A stretch of DNA of 27,430 nucleotides, taken from an uncultured Erysipelotrichales bacterium (GTDB lineage Bacteria; Bacillota_I; Bacilli_A; Erysipelotrichales; Coprobacillaceae). Of the stretch, positions 23,034 to 27,430 are shown piece by piece. Under the pieces are notes generated by a model. It had not been told where the DNA came from, searched no databases, and worked only from the letters and a program-made list of their open reading frames with translations. The DNA is taken from positions 1-27,430 of the forward strand of contig CAJUJC010000011.1 in the NCBI GenBank assembly GCA_910586805.1, given 5' to 3'. A program made the translations under genes and the position numbers. The number at the start of each line of letters is the position of its first letter. The first letter of the stretch is position 1.

Positions 23034-23918
23034 ATGGATAAAAAACAGTTAACAGGTCATCTTATTGCTTTAGTTACAATTGTTATATGGGGGATTACAT
23101 TTATTTCTACAAAAATATTATTAGTTGATTTTAGTCCTGTAGAAATATTATTTATACGTTTTATTATGGGATTTATTGGATTATGTTTCATTTATCCTCA
23201 TCGTTTAAAAATTAAAAATAGAAAAGAAGAATTATTGTTTATTGGTGCAGGATTGACTGGTATTTGTTTATATTATTTATTAGAAAACTTTGCCCTTACA
23301 ATGACATCGGCATCTAATGCTGGGGTTATCGTTTCAGTAGCACCATTTTTTACAGCTATATTGTCATACTTCTTTTTAAAGGAAGAAAAACTTAAGAAAA
23401 GTTTTTTTATTGGATTTCTTGTTTCTATGATAGGAATTATAATGATGAGTTATGAGGGTTCTCAGTTAGAATTGAATCCTATGGGTGATTTTCTTGCTTT
23501 TCTTTCAGCAGTTGTATGGGCGATTTATTCTTTAATTACAAAGAAAATTAGTCAATTAGGTTATCCAACAATCTTAACAACAAGGCGTGCATTTGTTTAT
23601 GGAATATTATTTATGATTCCTTTTGTAATGATGACTGATTTTAATGTATCTTTATCACAAATATTTCAAATGAAATACATATTTCACTTTTTGTTTTTAG
23701 GGTTTGGAGCTTCTGCATTATGTTTTGTAACATGGAATTATGCTATTAAAGTATTAGGTGCTGTTCAATCAAGTGTTTATATTTATTTGGTATCAGTGAT
23801 TACAGTTATTGTTTCAGTTATTTTCTTAAATGAACCTATCAATTGGATTATAGGAATAGGAACTTTATTAACAGTAGTAGGACTTGTTATTTCAGAATAT
23901 CAAAAAAATGATAATTAA
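23034..23918 (+). CDS. EamA/DMT-superfamily transporter
   Basis: A 294-aa membrane protein with about ten predicted helices arranged as two EamA repeats (about 8-140 and 152-290). The motif VIWGITFISTK in the first helix, and GAVQSSVYIYLVSVITVIVS near the end of the second repeat, are typical. Such proteins export amino acids, metabolites or toxic compounds; the substrate is unknown. ATG 23034 is preceded by GGAGGT with 4-5 base spacing; an in-frame start at 23001 would lie within the preceding terminator. It appears to be transcribed alone, ended by the hairpin at 23926-23964. Confidence 0.9.
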   Translation: MDKKQLTGHLIALVTIVIWGITFISTKILLVDFSPVEILFIRFIMGFIGLCFIYPHRLKIKNRKEELLFIGAGLTGICLYYLLENFALTMTSASNAGVIVSVAPFFTAILSYFFLKEEKLKKSFFIGFLVSMIGIIMMSYEGSQLELNPMGDFLAFLSAVVWAIYSLITKKISQLGYPTILTTRRAFVYGILFMIPFVMMTDFNVSLSQIFQMKYIFHFLFLGFGASALCFVTWNYAIKVLGAVQSSVYIYLVSVITVIVSVIFLNEPINWIIGIGTLLTVVGLVISEYQKNDN

Positions 23919-23925
23919 AATTAAA

Positions 23926-23964
23926 AAAGTTAATTTCTTTTATAATAAGAGATTAACTTTTTTT
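23926..23964. terminator. Terminator of the EamA transporter gene, possibly bidirectional
   Basis: AAAGTTAAT (23926-23934) / ATTAACTTT (23952-23960), flanked by A-rich sequence on the left and T residues on the right, so it may also stop leftward transcription from the HAAS-like gene. Confidence 0.8.
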
Positions 23965-24080
23965 AGATATTTTTATTATACTTTCTACTATGATAAAGAA
24001 TTATAATAATAGCATTATATTTTATTTAATGATTTATCACATGATAAGTATGTAGATTTAAAATAAATATTTTAAATGAA

Positions 24081-25040
24081 CTATGATTTCCTTAATAGAC
24101 ATCTATAAGCTTTCAAATTTCTTATAAGTTTATATAATGATATAGCATATATCATTAATAGTGCACTAACAATAAATATATCAGCCATAGCATAATTAAA
24201 AGAAACTGTAAAAGGAAGTAAGTAAGATTTTAAAAATTGGGAATTAATAACAAAGAAAGTTAAAGAAACAACAGTAAATAAATTAATCAAAGAGGTATAT
24301 TTTAAATATTTTCGTGAAAATTTCTTTTTTGTGAGATCGATAGCATAATCTAATAAAATAATCATAATAAAAGGATTAAAAAAATATGTCATTAAATGAA
24401 TCATTTGTAAAGAAGAATTTTGTATTTCTAATATTGTACTACTTGTAAAAAATATCCCATAAAAAATAAAGAATATACAAAATATAAAAATAATAATACT
24501 TTCTACATAATGACAAGCATAATGAGAGGGATGAGGAAGATTGGATAAACGTTCTTTATCCCATTGAACATTTGATTGCTGATTTACTGGATATTTCATA
24601 TCAAATATAATCAGTATACAAGAAGCTATTAGTAATAATGAACCTAAAACAGCCATAGGATGAGATAAAATCCATGTTATTGTTGTAGACATATTAACAG
24701 TAGATGCTATATTTTGTGTGTTTTGAAAGGGTAAACAGTTTAATTGTTGTAAATAATAAATTGTAGAAAAAAATAAATATAAAAAAGAAATTGAAGCTAA
24801 TAATCTTTGAAACAAACTAACATATTTAGGATTAAAATAATGAGTGATTAAAGGTCTATATCCATATGATAAAGCAACACTTCGAGGATGTCCATATCTT
24901 ACAAGTGTTCTTTCTAATTCATCATAGTGTGAAGCTGAAGCTAAAATTTGTTTCTTTAAGTCATTGTAAACTTTTTTTCTTTTAGTACCTATAAAATATG
25001 AACATACAGCACTTAGATATCTTTCTAACAAATCATTCAT
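24081..25040 (-). CDS. Membrane protein with an N-terminal HAAS-like domain
   Basis: A 319-aa protein. The first 65 residues are soluble and helical, with the spacing YLSAVCSYFIGTKRKKVYND...YGHPRSVALSYGY. This resembles the HAAS/DUF1700 domain found in membrane proteins often paired with PadR regulators; that likeness is from memory and moderate. About six membrane helices follow (from residue 80 to 310), separated by short loops. No enzymatic motif is seen. GGATGTGAG lies about 4 bases before the ATG on the minus strand. It is divergent from the yggS gene, and no padR gene sits beside it. It could take part in envelope sensing; this is unproven. Confidence 0.65.
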   Translation of the reverse strand: MNDLLERYLSAVCSYFIGTKRKKVYNDLKKQILASASHYDELERTLVRYGHPRSVALSYGYRPLITHYFNPKYVSLFQRLLASISFLYLFFSTIYYLQQLNCLPFQNTQNIASTVNMSTTITWILSHPMAVLGSLLLIASCILIIFDMKYPVNQQSNVQWDKERLSNLPHPSHYACHYVESIIIFIFCIFFIFYGIFFTSSTILEIQNSSLQMIHLMTYFFNPFIMIILLDYAIDLTKKKFSRKYLKYTSLINLFTVVSLTFFVINSQFLKSYLLPFTVSFNYAMADIFIVSALLMIYAISLYKLIRNLKAYRCLLRKS

Positions 25041-25072
25041 AGTCTCACATCCTTTTTTTTAATCATATCATA

Positions 25073-25088
25073 AATATGTGTACATATT
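25073..25088. promoter_or_regulatory. Dyad AATATGT-GT-ACATATT between divergent genes
   Basis: A perfect 7-bp inverted repeat with a 2-base centre, with a related half-site AAATATG at 25091-25097. It lies 33 bases upstream of the leftward gene and 69 bases upstream of yggS, a natural place for a shared operator. Confidence 0.35.
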
Positions 25089-25156
25089 ATAAATATGACA
25101 TAAAAATATAGTAAAATTATCAAAAAGTTATATAATAATACCAAGAGGTGAACAAA

Positions 25157-25798
25157 ATGAGAGTTAATAAACAAAATGTTAAAAATATATTAGAAGATAT
25201 AAAACCTGCCAAGCTTGTTGCAGCAACGAAGTATGTAGATGTTACACAAGTAGAAGAGCTAGAAAAATGTGGATGTTTGTATTTTGGTGAAAATAGGGTT
25301 CAAGCATTTTTAGAAAAATATGAAAAATATCAAGGAAAGGGACATTGGCATTTTATAGGAACTTTGCAAAGTAATAAAGTCAAGTATATTATTGATAAAG
25401 TAGAACTCATTCATTCTATAAATACATTAAAACTGATTCAAGAAGTTGAAAAACAAGCAGTCAAACATAATTTAAATATACATATTTTATTAGAGGTGAA
25501 CATCGCAAAAGAAGAAAGCAAGCAAGGATTTGATCCTGATAACATTTATGAGGCAATGAGGTTAATAGAAACATGTCCACACATTATTGTAGATGGATTA
25601 ATGATGATGGCACCCCATATTGAAGTGGAAGATACAAGAATTTATTTTAAACAAACAAGAGAACTTTTGGAGAAATTAAAAAAAGACTTCCCACAATATC
25701 CATTTAATGAATTATCTATGGGAATGTCTGAAGATTATAAAATTGCTTTACAAGAGGGAGCAACAATTGTAAGAATAGGTCGTGCATTATTTCAATAA
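25157..25798 (+). CDS. yggS: YggS/PLPBP-family pyridoxal phosphate homeostasis protein
   Basis: A 213-aa single-domain PLP-binding protein. The Schiff-base Lys25 lies in LVAATKYV; GENRVQAFLEKYE, WHFIGTLQSNKVKYI, LLEVNIAKEESKQGF and the C-terminal MGMSEDYKIALQEGATIVRIGRALF are the family signatures. It buffers PLP and affects amino-acid and B6 metabolism and has no catalytic activity of its own. It is a little shorter than the usual 225-235 aa at the N-terminus. ATG 25157 has AAGAGGTGA 5 bases upstream; ATG-like starts before it overlap that site. TATAAT at 25131-25136 may be its -10. Its stop overlaps the convergent M20 gene. Confidence 0.95.
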   Translation: MRVNKQNVKNILEDIKPAKLVAATKYVDVTQVEELEKCGCLYFGENRVQAFLEKYEKYQGKGHWHFIGTLQSNKVKYIIDKVELIHSINTLKLIQEVEKQAVKHNLNIHILLEVNIAKEESKQGFDPDNIYEAMRLIETCPHIIVDGLMMMAPHIEVEDTRIYFKQTRELLEKLKKDFPQYPFNELSMGMSEDYKIALQEGATIVRIGRALFQ

Positions 25799-27091
25799 AT
25801 GATAAACAAGTGAAGATAGTATTCTAGGTCCTTTTTCAAGGACTTTTTCATTAAAATCAAAAGCACTATTGTGTGGAGATGCAATAACTGGTGTAAGTAA
25901 TTTCATATAAGTTGCTTTCCCTCCATGTGCTTGCACTCTAGTCATCATATATGAAAAGTCATCACTTCCTCCTAGAGGGCTTAAATCTTTTTGGGATAGT
26001 TTTAAATCAGGAAGATAATCATCACACATATTTCTTATCTCTTTCATAAAAGATGAATTACATTCTAAAGCGTATGCTTTTCCCATCTCTTCAATTTCAA
26101 CGACAGTATCATGCATTAATGCTGAGGCCTGTATAATATCTCTAGCATATATTTCCATATATCTATTAAGCTCACTTGTTAAACCACGAACTTCGATTTC
26201 AAGTTTTGCAGTTTCAGGAACAACATTTCTACCAGTCCCAGCATGAACCGTTCCAACATTGACACGTGTTTGACCATCACTATTTCTAGGAATTGAATGT
26301 AAATTGATAATGCAGTTAGCAGCAGAAAGGAGCGCATTTTTCCCGAATTGTGGGGATTCAGCTGCATGTGTAGAAACACCATGATAAGTAACATTGAGCT
26401 TTGTTGTTGCAAAGGATTCATTCATCCCAAGATATAAATCATAATTTTGAGATTCCTGAGGCATAATATGTGCTGCAAATATATAATCAACGTCATCTAA
26501 AAAACCACTTTCAGCAATACATTTTGCTCCCATGACCCCCTCCTCAGCAGGTTGAAATATAAGTTTAACAGTTCCATGAATATGTTCTTTAATATCCATT
26601 AATATTTTAGCCACAGTTAAACCAATAGCTGTATGTCCGTCATGCCCACAAGCATGCATTGCTCCTATATGGCAAGATGAAAAACCTTCTTTAAAGGGAT
26701 AATGATCATGGGATGCCTCTTCAATTAAACTTAATGCATCAATATCAAATCTTACTGCAACAGTTGGACCTTTTCCATTTTTATAAATGCCACTTACAGC
26801 CGTCATGCCATTTTTAACTTTTTCAAGATATTTAGGATTGGCACCTTCTTTTTGTGCTCTACGATAATTTAAGTGAAGGATAGTTTCAGGAGGTAACCCC
26901 ATACGTGCTTCTTTAACCATAATATCTTCACCACATAAAACTTCATATCCTAATTTTTCTAACTGTGTTGCAATTAAACAAGCTGTTCGTGTTTCTAGCC
27001 ATCCTCTTTCTGCATAGTGATGTAAGTTTCTTCTTATTGTAACAGTTTCATTATAATAATCTTTAGATAAAGCCTTTATTTTTTGATACAT
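25787..27091 (-). CDS. M20 family amidohydrolase, AbgA-like
   Basis: A 434-aa metallopeptidase-fold amidohydrolase. The metal-binding segments are ACGHDGHT (near 146-153), AEEGVMGAK (near 181-189) and AHIMP (near 210-214); a lid-domain His lies in HGVSTHAAESPQFGKNAL. N-terminal RRNLHHYAERGWLETRTACL and the roughly 430-aa length match AbgA, subunit A of p-aminobenzoyl-glutamate hydrolase, more closely than shorter IAA/hippurate hydrolases. No abgB partner is in the window, so the substrate is open: N-acyl or p-aminobenzoyl amino acids are likely. AAAGGAAG precedes the start, and TGTTACAAT (plus 27112-27120) is a possible extended -10. The 3' end overlaps yggS by 12 bases. Confidence 0.88.
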   Translation of the reverse strand: MYQKIKALSKDYYNETVTIRRNLHHYAERGWLETRTACLIATQLEKLGYEVLCGEDIMVKEARMGLPPETILHLNYRRAQKEGANPKYLEKVKNGMTAVSGIYKNGKGPTVAVRFDIDALSLIEEASHDHYPFKEGFSSCHIGAMHACGHDGHTAIGLTVAKILMDIKEHIHGTVKLIFQPAEEGVMGAKCIAESGFLDDVDYIFAAHIMPQESQNYDLYLGMNESFATTKLNVTYHGVSTHAAESPQFGKNALLSAANCIINLHSIPRNSDGQTRVNVGTVHAGTGRNVVPETAKLEIEVRGLTSELNRYMEIYARDIIQASALMHDTVVEIEEMGKAYALECNSSFMKEIRNMCDDYLPDLKLSQKDLSPLGGSDDFSYMMTRVQAHGGKATYMKLLTPVIASPHNSAFDFNEKVLEKGPRILSSLVYHLLK

Positions 27092-27111
27092 AAAATCACT
27101 TCCTTTATTCT

Positions 27112-27120
27112 ATTGTAACA
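27112..27120 (-). promoter_or_regulatory. Candidate extended -10 of the M20 amidohydrolase gene
   Basis: On the minus strand TGTTACAAT lies 20 bases before the start codon. No clear -35. Confidence 0.35.
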
Positions 27121-27216
27121 AGATAGAAAATGAACATCAAATAGAACAAATACTTTAAATAAAAAAAGAGAGTATAGAGAAATAAATTTATAAAAATTAA
27201 TTTTTTAGAACTAAAT

Positions 27217-27241
27217 TAAAAAGGAAACTTGAAGTTCCCTT
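27217..27241 (-). terminator. Terminator of the Rpn-like gene
   Basis: On the minus strand AAGGGAACTT pairs with AAGTTTCCTT (one mismatch, very short loop), followed by a T tract (A residues at plus 27217-27222). Confidence 0.6.
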
Positions 27242-27257
27242 AATATTTTTCCTTTAT

Positions 27258-27430
27258 TTATACTTTAAGATATTCTAATATCTTATGTTCATCTAAACTA
27301 ATAAATTTAACTATTTCTTCAATACTTAAACCATTATTATGCATATTTAAAATAATTTCCTTTTTTCCTTTCTCTATTCCAATCATCTCACCTTGTTGTT
27401 TTCCAAGTAATAGTCCTTCCTCTATTCCAC
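27258..27430 (-). CDS. C-terminal end of an Rpn/PD-(D/E)XK nuclease family protein (partial)
   Basis: The last 56 codons of a leftward gene that continues beyond the right edge; stop TAA at plus 27258-27260. The translation has the Gly/Glu/Lys repeats GIEEGLLLGKQQGEMIGIEK followed by MHNNGLSIEEIVKFISLDEH and a short LEYLKV end. This tail is typical of Rpn (recombination-promoting nuclease) / putative transposase proteins, where repeats EGxxxGxxxG precede a small helix-turn-helix-like end. The catalytic PD-(D/E)XK core is outside the window, so completeness cannot be judged. Confidence 0.8.
   Translation of the reverse strand, partial: GIEEGLLLGKQQGEMIGIEKGKKEIILNMHNNGLSIEEIVKFISLDEHKILEYLKV

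Noticed and set aside
1..27430. CRISPR array, tRNA or rRNA genes
   Set aside because: No regularly spaced direct repeats and no cloverleaf or rRNA-like sequence recognised; the tRNA-like GGTACCGCG near 14670 belongs to the T-box.

Overview
The window reads as chromosome of a very AT-rich, low-GC Firmicute. Gene content and protein style (AtpZ/AtpI ahead of atpBEFHAGDC, a T-box in front of the methionyl-tRNA synthetase gene, PTS sugar uptake, PRD-type regulator, lipoboxes, strong GGAGG ribosome binding sites) fit a gut Erysipelotrichia/Coprobacillaceae-like organism. That placement is inference from protein resemblance; there is no rRNA in the window. No CRISPR array, tRNA or rRNA gene was found.

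Region 1 (1-1260) is mobile-element territory: the last codons of a probable relaxase, a TnpV gene with its terminator, then a complete single-gene IS200-type element (about 541-1250) whose two ends carry matching 21-nt hairpins. A leftward DUF3788-like gene (1276-1707) follows. Region 2 (1795-5536) holds mnmE with a tightly coupled 72-aa membrane protein, an orphan lipoprotein, upp (uracil salvage) and a metallophosphoesterase. Region 3 (5590-12440) is a complete F-type ATP synthase operon, atpZ-atpI-atpB-E-F-H-A-G-D-C, with several overlapping start/stop junctions and a strong terminator. Its c subunit has a glutamate in both helices, which suggests a Na+-coupled or two-carboxylate rotor.

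Region 4 (12483-16691) has a membrane-anchored Amidase_3 cell-wall hydrolase, a decayed small gene (13391-13567) with three in-frame stops and an internal deletion, a Cof-type HAD phosphatase, and the T-box-controlled methionyl-tRNA synthetase gene. Region 5 (16692-23003) is a beta-glucoside utilisation cluster: a HTH-PRD-EIIB-EIIA activator with a structured leader, an EIIB-EIIC PTS permease, a GH1 6-phospho-beta-glucosidase, and an alpha/beta-hydrolase lipoprotein that probably belongs to the same operon. The sugar is imported and phosphorylated by the permease and cleaved inside by the GH1 enzyme; the lipoprotein may act on the substrate outside. Region 6 (23034-27430) contains an EamA/DMT transporter, a HAAS-like membrane protein, a YggS/PLPBP homologue convergent with an AbgA-like M20 amidohydrolase (3' ends overlap by 12 bp), and the C-terminal end of an Rpn-type nuclease gene running off the right edge.

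Most of the window is ordinary core genome. I see no convincing new defence or mobile system. The observations most worth checking are the c-subunit ion-binding motif, the internal start at the EIIB/EIIC boundary, the remnant gene, the repeats around the IS200 element and regulator leader, and the hydrolase lipoprotein in the PTS operon.
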